From: Myxococcales bacterium
GTDB taxonomy: Bacteria; Myxococcota_A; Polyangia; Nannocystales; Nannocystaceae
Length of the DNA: 64,000 nucleotides
Direction: 5' to 3'
Assembly: GCA_020633335.1 (NCBI GenBank)
Contig: JACKDU010000015.1
Location: 1-64,000, forward strand
Positions within the stretch are counted from its first letter, which is position 1; every line of letters starts with the position of its first letter. The notes beneath the pieces are model-generated. The model saw only the letters and a program-made list of their open reading frames with translations, had not been told where the DNA came from and searched no databases. Position numbers and translations under genes: made by a program. This document shows, piece by piece, positions 56,125 to 64,000 of the stretch.

Positions 56125-58236
56125 CTAGCCCGCGTCGACCGCGGGTGAGGTCGGCGCGTCGGGCTCGCGCCTGGCGTCGATCCCGAGCTCCCGCCGCGAG
56201 CGGACGATCTCACCGCTGGCGGCGTCGAGGATGTGGCCGCCCTGAGCCGCGATCGCGATCCGGGCGCCGTCCGCCGACCAGTCGAGCGACATCACGTCGA
56301 AGTAGAGCCGCGACCAGCGGCGGCCGCCGTCGTCGAGGTCGTAGACGCTGAGGATCTCGCCGTCGCTCCGCTGGCCGATCACCGCGATCAGGGAGCCGCG
56401 GGGGGCCGCGCTGATCGACTGGATCCCCCCCGCGTCGATGACGACGTCGGCCAGGGTCGCGCCCTCGGCGGAGAGCCGGCGGAGGTGCCGGACCTCGTCG
56501 TCGTCGTAGGCGACGACGAGGCGGCCCTCGCCGTCGAGGGTCTCCGCGCGCAGCCCGCTCGGGGCCTTGACGCCGAGGAGACGGGCGGCCGCGCCGCTCC
56601 GCGAGATCTCGAGGAGCTCCGGCCAGCGGGTGGCCTCTTCGGCGGCGATCGGCCGGAGCTCGCCGAAACCGTCGGCGCCGACGAGGAGCTCGCGGGGCGG
56701 CTCGCTCCGCCGGTGGGCGGCGATCCCGAGGACCCCGCCGATCCCCACGCTCGCCCGGTGGAAGGCCGCCCGACGGACCCCCCACTCCGCGCTCACCCGC
56801 GTCTTTGCGAGGACCCCGCCGTCCTCCCAGCGGTGGATCGTCGTCGTCCCGTCGTCGGCGAGGCGGAGCACCCGGCCCTCGTCGACGAAGGCGACCATCG
56901 CCACGTCGCTCTCCAGGCCCTCGACCACCCGCGGCTCGCCGCTCGGCGCGTCGAGGACCAGGCGGTCGCTCCACGCCCACACCGCGCGCTCGCCCTCGGG
57001 GGCGATCGCCGCGCGGATCGGCGCGTTCCGCTGGACCTGGAGGTCGAGGTGATCGGCGTCGGCGAGGCGATCGACGATCAGGCCGTCGCGGTGGGGGACC
57101 GCCCGGACCCCGGCCTCGAGGGCGACGAGCATGCGCTGGCCCTCGCTCGACCCCGGGAGCGGGACGACCTCGCAGGGGGTCAGCGGCAGCGCCTTGCGAT
57201 CGACCGGGGCGGGCACCGCCTTGGCCGCGCTGAGATCGACCCAGTGGCCGAGGCCGTCGCCGCTCTCGAGGAGCGCCCGGGTGGGCTCGACGACGTGGAG
57301 GCGCGGCCGCACCTCGCTCGAGACCTCGCCGGCGATCCAGCGGCGATCGCCGCCCTCGAGGTCGATGATCTCGAGGCTCCAGCCCCGCCCCTTCGCCTTC
57401 GGCCGGCGCAGCGAGGTGACGAAGGCGCCGTCGGGCGAGAGGAGGAGGTCGTTGCGGTTGGGGCCGCGATCGAGCGCGACCTCGAGGGCCTCGCCGACCA
57501 CCTCGAGGCGATCGTCCGCGAGGGCGATCCGCTGGACCCGCACCGGCCCCGCGAGGACGGCGACGATCGCCGGCGCCTGGCCCGGGCGCTGGGCGACCCG
57601 GAGCTGCCAGGGGACGTAGCCCGGGGTGTCGATCGCCGAGAGCGTCGCGCCCTCGCGGTCGAGGAGGACGATCCGGTGATCGCGGGTGAGCGCGAGGAGG
57701 CGCCGGCCGCCCTCGAGGGCGTGGATCTCGTAGATCGGCGCGGTCGTCGGGATCTCGAAGAGCGGCCGCCAGCGGGCCTCGGCGCCGACCTGGACCTCGC
57801 CGACCCGGACCCCGCCGGCGGTGTCGATCGCCGCGACCAGGTAGGCCTGGGTGTCGCCGACCCGGGCCAGCGAGACCCAGGTGGACTCCTCGATCGGCAG
57901 GGCGATCGGCGCCTCGAGGCCCGGCCGGGCGGCGAGCTCCGGCCAGAGGCGAGCGCCGCCGTCGGCGTCGAGGGTGAGGGCCGCGTGGGCGCCGGGATCG
58001 AGGAAGACCTCGGTCATCTGCGCGCGGTGGATCGTCCGCGTGAGGGCGATCGTCCGGGGCTCCGCCGCCGCGGGCTCGGCCTCCACGGGCGCGTCGTCGG
58101 GCGCCTCGGGGGCGCTGGTCTGACCCGGCCCCTCGGGCTTGGTCGCCGCGCAGGCGAGGAGGAGCGAGGCGGCCGCGGCGATCGCCGCGAGGTGGGCGGT
58201 GACGGGGGCGCTTAAGGTGCGGCTGGAGCGGAGCAT
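56125..58236 (-). CDS. WD40/propeller-like lipoprotein
   Basis: This 703-residue protein has a signal peptide with lipobox LLAC (Cys29), an Ala/Pro/Glu spacer and a long run of beta-propeller-like blades with no catalytic motif (AALTLDADGGARLWPEL, VMSLDWSADGARIAIAAQGG). Blade sequences resemble WD40 and YVTN types, probably two propellers. The ATG at 58236 has AAAGG eight bases upstream; an earlier Met lies within the TGTCC repeat at 58254. It is downstream of the cytochrome gene on the same strand with 45 bases between. Confidence 0.8.
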   Translation of the reverse strand: MLRSSRTLSAPVTAHLAAIAAAASLLLACAATKPEGPGQTSAPEAPDDAPVEAEPAAAEPRTIALTRTIHRAQMTEVFLDPGAHAALTLDADGGARLWPELAARPGLEAPIALPIEESTWVSLARVGDTQAYLVAAIDTAGGVRVGEVQVGAEARWRPLFEIPTTAPIYEIHALEGGRRLLALTRDHRIVLLDREGATLSAIDTPGYVPWQLRVAQRPGQAPAIVAVLAGPVRVQRIALADDRLEVVGEALEVALDRGPNRNDLLLSPDGAFVTSLRRPKAKGRGWSLEIIDLEGGDRRWIAGEVSSEVRPRLHVVEPTRALLESGDGLGHWVDLSAAKAVPAPVDRKALPLTPCEVVPLPGSSEGQRMLVALEAGVRAVPHRDGLIVDRLADADHLDLQVQRNAPIRAAIAPEGERAVWAWSDRLVLDAPSGEPRVVEGLESDVAMVAFVDEGRVLRLADDGTTTIHRWEDGGVLAKTRVSAEWGVRRAAFHRASVGIGGVLGIAAHRRSEPPRELLVGADGFGELRPIAAEEATRWPELLEISRSGAAARLLGVKAPSGLRAETLDGEGRLVVAYDDDEVRHLRRLSAEGATLADVVIDAGGIQSISAAPRGSLIAVIGQRSDGEILSVYDLDDGGRRWSRLYFDVMSLDWSADGARIAIAAQGGHILDAASGEIVRSRRELGIDARREPDAPTSPAVDAG

Positions 58237-58253
58237 CGTTGGCCTTTCAGACA

Positions 58254-58267
58254 TGTCCATTGGGACA
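58254..58267. repeat. TGTCC-ATTG-GGACA mini-palindrome
   Basis: An exact copy of the 10 fixed bases, in the 45-base gap between the cytochrome and propeller genes. Confidence 0.6.
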
Positions 58268-58281
58268 CAAGACAAGAGCGC

Positions 58282-60273
58282 CTAGAGCGTCTCGAGGTAG
58301 GCGACGAGATCGGCCCGCTGCTCCGGGCTCAGCTTCGAGAGGTCGGCCATGTCGTGGACGCTCCCCTTGTCGGCGACCAGCGCCCCGAGGTCGCGGGCGC
58401 TGCCGTCGTGGTAGTAGGGCGCCGAGTGGCCGAGGCCGATGAGCGAGGGGGTGTCGCTCGTCGAGAGCGTCCCCTTGAGCGGGTGCTGGACGCCGTCGCT
58501 GAGGGTGTCGCCGAGGTGGCAGGCGTCGCAGGCGAGGTCGGCGCTGGCGAAGAGCGCCTGCCCGCGGGTGACCGCCGGCCGATCGGCGACGCTCCGCGGG
58601 CGCGGCGGCGGCAGGCTCTCGAGGAAGGCCTGGAGGGCGACGAGGTCCTTGCGCGCGAGGCTCCCCGGGCTGCCGCCGAGGCGCTCGATCGTGTGCTGGA
58701 GGCTCGCCGCGAGGTTCTTGTCCTGACCGTCCCACTTGAAGGGGGCGGTGCCGATCACCCGGCCGGCGAGCATCGGCGTCTGCAGGACCGAGGGGCCGAG
58801 GCGCCAGTTGAGGCCGTCGCTGCGCCCCTCGGGGTGGCAGCTCGAGCAGGCCAGCACGCCGCCGTCGGAGAGGCGACGATCGCCGCTGCGGCGGAAGATC
58901 TCGGCGCCCCGCTCGACCAGCGGCGAGCGCCGGCTGGCCGCGAGCTCGACGCCCCGCGTCCAGGCGCGGGCCCCGACCCGCTCGCTGCTCCGGCCGAGGG
59001 CGTCGAGGTCGGCCCGGACGAGCTTGCGGCCGAGCTCGCAGTGGGCCCAGAGTCGGCCGCCCTCGACCGCCAGGCCGTCGATCCCGCAGCTCTCGCCGCC
59101 GCGATTGACGGTGCTGACCCACGCGAGGCGACGTGAGCGCCGCGAGGCGTCGGCGACCGCGATGACCCGATCGTCGCCGTAGCCGGCGATGTAGAGCGTG
59201 TCGCCGGCGAGGTCGTAGGCGAGCGCCCGCGGCTGGTGGACGGGGATCTGCTCGCCGACCGCGTAGGCGCCAGCGGGCGCGGTCGGCTGGCCGATCACCG
59301 CGAGCCGATGGACGAGCGGCGGGATCGCCTCGACGCCGCCGTAGCTGTCGCTCTGCGCCCGCCCGGGGATCCGCACGAGCTGCGGGGTCGCGACCTCGTG
59401 GGGCGCGAAGAGGACGTCGCCGCCGGCGAAGATCAGGCCGAAGACGTTTCGCGCGTAGCGGCGGCCGGTGCTGGTCGGCACCTGGAAGCGGCTCGGCGCC
59501 TCGCGGACCTCGGCGATGAGCGGCCCGTCGTCGTCGTCGAAGCCGCCCTCCTCGTCGCGGCTGACGTCGACGTGATCGCGGGGATCGAGGGCGATCCAGC
59601 GGATGTCCGCGCCCGCGCTGGCGAGGTCGACGAGGGCGACGGCGCCGCTCGAGAGGAAGCCGACCGCGGCGTGGCGGCCGTCGCTCGCGACCGCGACCGC
59701 CCGCGGCTCGGGGGCGAGCTCGGCCCGCCAGCGCGGCTGGAGGGTGGCGACGTCGACGGCGATGAGCTGGTGATCGGCGACCGAGGTGACCAGCAAGGTC
59801 GCACCGTCGGGGGTGAGCGCGAGGCCGTGGGGCTCCGGGAGCGAGAGCTCGCCGACGATCGCCAGCCCCCTCCCCTCGCCGTCACCGGGGCTCACCCGGA
59901 GGATCCGATCGCCGCCGCGATCGGCGACGAAGACCGCCCCGCGGCCGTCGCCGACGATCTCGCCGGCGCCCTCGTGGAGCTCGATCGACGCCCGCGGCGC
60001 GCCCTCGGCGTCGACCCGGACGAGCGCCCCCGCCGTGCGCTCGACCACCAGGAGGCCGTACTTGTCGGCGAGGAGCGTCGACCCGTGGGCGCCGGGGCCG
60101 GGGCCGACGCTCGGCGCCGTGATCCCGCCGACCTCATCGCGGGCGAGGGGGACGAAGGTGGACGCCGACTCGCTCGCCGCCGCCGGCTTCCCTGCCCTTG
60201 CGGTCATGTCTCCGAGGGCGAGGGCGAAGAGCGCGGCGCAGCCGACCAGGATGAGCGATGCCTTGCGACCCAT
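58282..60273 (-). CDS. Beta-propeller protein with C-terminal di-haem cytochrome c domain
   Basis: This 663-residue exported protein (signal peptide 1-30) has an N-terminal propeller (about 45-430: GLALTPDGATLLVTSVADHQLIAVD, GDTLYIAGYGDDRVIAVAD) and a C-terminal part with two CxxCH haem sites, CSSCH at about 475 and CDACH at about 585. The spacing recalls MauG/cytochrome c peroxidase proteins. The propeller may dock a partner or orient the haems. The ATG at 60273 is preferred over a GTG three codons upstream. Confidence 0.87.
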   Translation of the reverse strand: MGRKASLILVGCAALFALALGDMTARAGKPAAASESASTFVPLARDEVGGITAPSVGPGPGAHGSTLLADKYGLLVVERTAGALVRVDAEGAPRASIELHEGAGEIVGDGRGAVFVADRGGDRILRVSPGDGEGRGLAIVGELSLPEPHGLALTPDGATLLVTSVADHQLIAVDVATLQPRWRAELAPEPRAVAVASDGRHAAVGFLSSGAVALVDLASAGADIRWIALDPRDHVDVSRDEEGGFDDDDGPLIAEVREAPSRFQVPTSTGRRYARNVFGLIFAGGDVLFAPHEVATPQLVRIPGRAQSDSYGGVEAIPPLVHRLAVIGQPTAPAGAYAVGEQIPVHQPRALAYDLAGDTLYIAGYGDDRVIAVADASRRSRRLAWVSTVNRGGESCGIDGLAVEGGRLWAHCELGRKLVRADLDALGRSSERVGARAWTRGVELAASRRSPLVERGAEIFRRSGDRRLSDGGVLACSSCHPEGRSDGLNWRLGPSVLQTPMLAGRVIGTAPFKWDGQDKNLAASLQHTIERLGGSPGSLARKDLVALQAFLESLPPPRPRSVADRPAVTRGQALFASADLACDACHLGDTLSDGVQHPLKGTLSTSDTPSLIGLGHSAPYYHDGSARDLGALVADKGSVHDMADLSKLSPEQRADLVAYLETL

Positions 60274-60389
60274 GACCCCCACTCTACGCCCGCCCGCCAG
60301 CGCCTATTTCCCCCGAATTTCGCGGCCCGGGGCGGGCGAGATCGGGAGGGGCGCGGGCGCGCGTTTCGGGCTACCCTCCGGCCGGGCAG

Positions 60390-61421
60390 ATGAGCAACCT
60401 GAAGATCGGAGTCCTCGGCGCGGGGGCGATCGGCGCATTCCTCGGCCTCCACGCGGCCGCCGGCGGGGCCGCGGTCACCCTCGTCGGCCGGCCCTCGCTG
60501 GTCGCCCGGGCCGGCGCGCTCCGGGCGATCCGCCTCGACGGCGCCGAGCTCCTGCCGCCGCCCTCGCTCACCGTCACCGACGATCCCGCGGCCCTCGCCG
60601 ACGTCGAGCTCGTCCTGGTCACCGTCAAGTCGCGGGACACCGCGGCGTCCGCGGCCCGCCTGGCCGAGCTCCTGCCGCCCTGGGTGCCCGTCGTCTCCTT
60701 CCAGAACGGCCTCGGCAACCTCCCCCGCCTCGGCCGCGCCCTCGGGCCCCGGGTGATCGCCGGGATGGTCTCGTTCAACGTGATCCGCGAGGACGAGGGG
60801 GCGACCTTCCGGCAGGCGACCACCGGCCCGCTGATCGCCGGCGTCGGCGAGGGCGCGACGGCGGCGGCGATGCGCGGCCTGGCGGAGCTCTTCGCGGCCA
60901 GCGGCCTCCCCCTCGAGCTCCGGGACGACATCGACGCGATCGCCGCGGGCAAGCTCCTCTTGAACTTGAACAACGGGATCGGCGCGGCGACCGGCCTGCC
61001 GATCGCCGCGACCCTGCGCTCCCGCGACGCCCGCTGGGTCTTCTCGCGGGCGATCCTCGAGGGCCTCGGCGCGCTGCGCCGCGCCGGCTACCGCCCGGCG
61101 AACGTGATCGGCCTCCCGCCGGCGATCATCGCCCGCACCCTCGCGCTCCCGGACGCGATCGTCCTCCGGATCGCCCGCCGCCTGATCGCCGTCGATCCCG
61201 AGGCCCGCTCGAGCACCCTGCAGGATCTCCTCGCCGGCAAGGCGACCGAGATCGGCGAGCTCAACGGGGCGATCGCCGACCTCGCGGAGGCCCACGGGCT
61301 TCAGGCGCCGGCCAATCAGACGATCGCGGCGATCGTCCGCGGGCTCGAGGGGAAGGCGCCGCCGCTGGGCTTCGTCACGCCGGCCGAGCTGCGGGCGCGG
61401 GTGGTCGCGGCGTCCCCGTGA
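60390..61421 (+). CDS. panE: 2-dehydropantoate 2-reductase family protein
   Basis: This 343-residue NADPH-dependent reductase makes pantoate in pantothenate/CoA synthesis. GVLGAGAIGAFLG (Gly10, Gly12, Gly15) binds NADPH, SFQNGLGN is the nucleotide-site block and the catalytic pair is Lys188 and Asn192 in GKLLLNLNN. The length and C-terminal helical domain fit the ApbA/PanE family; some members act on other 2-oxo acids. It stands alone between two oppositely oriented genes. Confidence 0.9.
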   Translation: MSNLKIGVLGAGAIGAFLGLHAAAGGAAVTLVGRPSLVARAGALRAIRLDGAELLPPPSLTVTDDPAALADVELVLVTVKSRDTAASAARLAELLPPWVPVVSFQNGLGNLPRLGRALGPRVIAGMVSFNVIREDEGATFRQATTGPLIAGVGEGATAAAMRGLAELFAASGLPLELRDDIDAIAAGKLLLNLNNGIGAATGLPIAATLRSRDARWVFSRAILEGLGALRRAGYRPANVIGLPPAIIARTLALPDAIVLRIARRLIAVDPEARSSTLQDLLAGKATEIGELNGAIADLAEAHGLQAPANQTIAAIVRGLEGKAPPLGFVTPAELRARVVAASP

Positions 61422-61470
61422 CAGCGAGTGCCATCCAACCACTCACTCATTTCAGGCGACTCGCCAGAGC

Positions 61471-62721
61471 TCAGGGCCGGAGCGCGGCGAGGCGGACGCG
61501 GTCGCTGGTGTAGGCGACGAAGAGCTCGTCCCCCTGCGCACCGAGCCGGGGCGAGCCGGATCCAACGCCCGCGGAGACCGCCGCCATCCGGTGAGCCTCG
61601 GCCTGCGCCCCCTCCGCTCCGACCGCGCGCAAGAGCACGACGGCCTCGCCGGCGTCGGGCACCGACTCCAGCCAGGTGACGACGGCGTGCTCGCCGAAGC
61701 GCAGGACATCCACCCGCCCGAGCGGCGCCCCGGCGTCGACGCGGATCGGCGGGCGGATCACCCCGTCGTCGACGAAGGCCGTGAGCACCGCGCCTGGGCT
61801 CTCGACGCCGGTGAACCAGGCGATCGCCTGCGCCCCGCCGTCGCCGGCGATCGCTGGACCGTTGACCGGACAGCCCGCGACCGTCCACCGGTCGTCGTGC
61901 ACCGGCCGCGCCGCGGGGCCGAGGCCGGCGACCAGAACGTCGCGCACCTCGCCCGCGCCGCGACCGCGATAGACCACCACGGGCCCCTCGCGCCCGGCGA
62001 CGGCGTCGGTCGAGCAACAATCACAGACCCGGCGATCGATCAGGCGTCGATCGGCGACCGAGCCGTCGCGCCCGACGCTCGCCGCCCGGAGCTGGGTCGC
62101 GCCGCCCTCGGCCGTCGCCCGGCCGTCGAGCCAGGCGACGCGCACGCGATCGCCCTCGCGCGCGAACGACGGGAAGCCGTACTCGGCCCCGCGGGTCTCC
62201 GCCGGGAGCTCCTGCGGCGCGTCGAAGGTGCGCCCCATGTCCCGCGAGATCGCGAACCAAAGCCCGTAGCCGCGCTCGTCTCGCGCGCGCGGCCAGGTCA
62301 CGATCACGGCGTCGTCGGCGAAGGTGAAGACCCGCGGCGGATCGGCCCACATCACGGGCATGGCCGCGTCCGTCACGGCCGTCCGCACCTCGGACCAGGC
62401 GCCGTCGTCGCTGCGCGAGGCGAAGCGCACGGCGCCGCCGCGCTCGGCGGGCTCGACCCAGCTCAGGACCAGCGCCCCGTGGGGGTCGCTGTGGAGGTCG
62501 CCGAAGACGCTGCCCTCCGGCGCTGGCGTGTCGACCGCGCGGACGCCAGCGTCGCTGACCTGGGCCAGCGAGAGGGTGACCGGAGGCAGCCGCGATCCCG
62601 TCGCGGCGCGCTCGCTCGAAGGCGTCGCCGAGGGGGCGTTGCAGGCGAGCCCCGTAGCCGCCATCATGAGCGCGAGCGCGTGGTCGCGGCGTCGACGGTC
62701 GCGCTCGTGGGGCTGACGCAT
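61471..62721 (-). CDS. Sialidase-like BNR-repeat lipoprotein with CDCC motif
   Basis: This 416-residue protein has a signal peptide with lipobox GLAC (Cys27), a short spacer and a six-blade-like propeller with Asp-box-type repeats (SRDMGRTFDAPQEL, VRVAWLDGRATAEGG). A conserved DRRVCDCCSTDAV block lies in the middle, where a metal or disulphide could sit; relatives with CDCC in this place exist but are uncharacterised. There is no evidence that it cleaves sialic acid. The ATG at 62721 gives a good signal peptide. Confidence 0.8.
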   Translation of the reverse strand: MRQPHERDRRRRDHALALMMAATGLACNAPSATPSSERAATGSRLPPVTLSLAQVSDAGVRAVDTPAPEGSVFGDLHSDPHGALVLSWVEPAERGGAVRFASRSDDGAWSEVRTAVTDAAMPVMWADPPRVFTFADDAVIVTWPRARDERGYGLWFAISRDMGRTFDAPQELPAETRGAEYGFPSFAREGDRVRVAWLDGRATAEGGATQLRAASVGRDGSVADRRLIDRRVCDCCSTDAVAGREGPVVVYRGRGAGEVRDVLVAGLGPAARPVHDDRWTVAGCPVNGPAIAGDGGAQAIAWFTGVESPGAVLTAFVDDGVIRPPIRVDAGAPLGRVDVLRFGEHAVVTWLESVPDAGEAVVLLRAVGAEGAQAEAHRMAAVSAGVGSGSPRLGAQGDELFVAYTSDRVRLAALRP

Positions 62722-62798
62722 CGCCCTCGTTGGTACCGGGGGGCCTGGCGCCGCGCACGAGGAGGACAGATGAGTTCGCGCACGCGCGCCCGCGCGGC

Positions 62799-64000
62799 TC
62801 AGCCCCGCGGCGGTCGCCAGCCGTCGAGCACCCACTCGAGCATCGCCAGCCGATCCTGTCCCCAAAGCAAGATCGGATCGCCGCCCTCAGCGTCCCGCAC
62901 CACACACGAGGGCACCCCGCAGCACCCCTCCGTCTCGGCGGCCGCGGTGTTCGCGCGGAGCGCCTCCTTGATCGCCGGCGACGACGCCTCGGCGAGCACC
63001 GCCTCGGGGTCGCGGCCGCCCTCGGCGATGATCGCCGCGAGCACCGCGGGATCGTCGATCGCCCGGTCCTCGGCCCAGCACGCCCGATAGAGCGCCGCGC
63101 TGAGCTCGGGGGCGACGAGCGCGACCCGCAGCGGGGTCACCGTGCGGATCGGGAAGTGACTCGGGAAGCGGAAGGGCACGCCCCAGTAGCGCGCCCACTC
63201 CTCGAGGTCGCGGCCGATGTAGCGCTGCTTGGGCGGGCTCATCGCCAGGAGCGGGACGTCGACGGTGCCGACGTCGCGGAAGAGCGCGCCGAGGAGGATC
63301 GGCCGCCAGCGCACGCTCGCCCCGTGGGCCGCGGCGACCCGCTCGATCTGGGTCGACGCGAGGTAGGAGAAGGGGCTCGAGAAGTCGTGGAAGAAGTCGA
63401 TCGTCGCCCCCGGCCGCGGCGGCGCGCAGACCCCCTCGCCCGGCCGACGCAGGCGCTCGCCGAGCGCCTCCTGGACGAAGTGGAGGCGATCCTGCCCCCA
63501 CCACCAGCGCTCGCCGACGGCGATCACCGGCACCCCGAAGGCCCCGAGCGCGGTCGCCTCGGCGGTGCTAGCGAAGAGCCCGGCGCGGGCCTCCTCGCCG
63601 TCGATGATCGCCGGGTCGACGCCGTGCTCGCGGGCGATCGCGTCGACCACCGCCCGATCGGCGAGGTCGCGCCCCTCGGCCCAGTAGGCCCGGAAGAGCG
63701 CCCGCGTCAGCGCGATCCGCAGCGGCCCCTCGCCGACGCCGACCAGGAGGCGCATCGCCGCCACCGTCCGCCGCGGGTGCGCGGATGGCATGTCCAAAGG
63801 GACACCCCAGCGATCGGCCCAGCGCTGCATGTCGAGGAGGTTAAGGCGAGCGCGCGGCGGGCTCATCGACGCCGCCGGCACCTGCGGGGCGTCGATCGCC
63901 CGAAAGACCCCGCCGAGGAGGATCGGCCGCCAGGACACCTGCGCCCCCTCGGCGGCCGCCAGGGCCTCGATCTGGGTCGACGCGAGGTAGGCGTAGGGGC
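62799..64000 (-). CDS. Tandem DsbA-fold protein of the 2-hydroxychromene-2-carboxylate isomerase family (partial)
   Basis: The gene continues past the right edge of the window, so its start is missing. The visible frame encodes two copies of an HCCA-isomerase-type DsbA fold. The second copy (about residue 175 of the visible part onward) has DFFHDFSSPFSYLASTQIE, WRPILLGALF and FGVP/CGVPSCVV blocks, and the same WRPILLGGVF and ASTQIE sequences appear at the very edge in copy one. Family members act on aromatic acids or glutathione adducts in degradation pathways. The duplication is in frame within a single chain. One TGTCC-AAAG-GGACA copy lies inside. Confidence 0.86.
   Translation of the reverse strand, partial: PYAYLASTQIEALAAAEGAQVSWRPILLGGVFRAIDAPQVPAASMSPPRARLNLLDMQRWADRWGVPLDMPSAHPRRTVAAMRLLVGVGEGPLRIALTRALFRAYWAEGRDLADRAVVDAIAREHGVDPAIIDGEEARAGLFASTAEATALGAFGVPVIAVGERWWWGQDRLHFVQEALGERLRRPGEGVCAPPRPGATIDFFHDFSSPFSYLASTQIERVAAAHGASVRWRPILLGALFRDVGTVDVPLLAMSPPKQRYIGRDLEEWARYWGVPFRFPSHFPIRTVTPLRVALVAPELSAALYRACWAEDRAIDDPAVLAAIIAEGGRDPEAVLAEASSPAIKEALRANTAAAETEGCCGVPSCVVRDAEGGDPILLWGQDRLAMLEWVLDGWRPPRG

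Noticed and set aside
56125..58236. Assigning the propeller lipoprotein to the conflict cluster
   Set aside because: It is on the opposite strand, next to a cytochrome gene, and has a lipoprotein signal; no effector or adaptor domain is present.

Overview
The window looks like chromosomal DNA of a myxobacterium, most likely from the Nannocystis/Enhygromyxa side of the group (inference). Third codon positions are almost all G or C. Many secreted lipoproteins carry long Ser/Thr/Gly/Ala spacers after the lipobox. A subtilase ends in MopE-type Asp/Cys metal-binding repeats and a MYXO-CTERM-like tail. There are two large Ser/Thr kinases with TPR-like C-termini, and DHS-like, FHA, STAS, CHAT and caspase proteins. 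I saw no rRNA, tRNA, CRISPR array, integrase or transposase.

Layout. 0.1-4.7 kb: a DHS-like enzyme diverging from a glycerophosphodiesterase, then a minus-strand operon of SAM methyltransferase, TetR regulator and DMT transporter with a His-rich tail, headed by an AT-rich palindrome. 4.9-14.2 kb: a propeller-like lipoprotein, a subtilase, and a minus-strand operon of FHA membrane protein, fused 2-oxoacid dehydrogenase E1, metallo-beta-lactamase hydrolase and NDH-2-like oxidoreductase. 14.2-20.4 kb: GlpD-like dehydrogenase and a 1480-residue receptor-type kinase. 20.4-31.5 kb: sugar-lactone oxidase family protein, a four-gene operon holding a membrane-anchored protein that resembles a metzincin without its zinc site, several lipoproteins, a universal stress protein and a six-copy Cys/TWTW zinc-ribbon-like protein. 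31.8-34.9 kb: envelope genes uppS-cdsA and, diverging, ybjN-like and pspA. 35-41.2 kb: lipoprotein, GST, VOC protein, Tat-exported phosphoesterase, WYL regulator and a DUF5995-like protein.

41.4-56.1 kb is the accessory core and the best candidate for an undescribed system. It encodes an EAD1-like NTPase-fold protein with a damaged Walker A, an overlapping membrane STAND-like ATPase, a trypsin-like protease fused to a DNA/RNA non-specific nuclease, and an operon of ECF sigma factor, Ser/Thr kinase, small beta-rich protein and caspase-like protease, the last three joined by overlapping stop/start codons. An EAD-CHAT protease and an RsbR-like PAS-PAS-STAS protein follow. Four catalytic effector domains (trypsin, NUC1, caspase, CHAT) lie beside NTPase, kinase, sigma and stressosome-type parts. 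This is the composition expected of a regulated proteolytic or cell-suicide conflict system. The individual domain calls are solid; the idea that the parts form one system is inference.

56.1-64 kb: a WD40-like lipoprotein, a beta-propeller/di-haem cytochrome, PanE, a sialidase-like lipoprotein and a tandem-duplicated DsbA-fold HCCA isomerase cut by the window end.

Across the window an imperfect palindrome, TGTCC-N4-GGACA, recurs both between and inside genes. It may be a dispersed mini-repeat.
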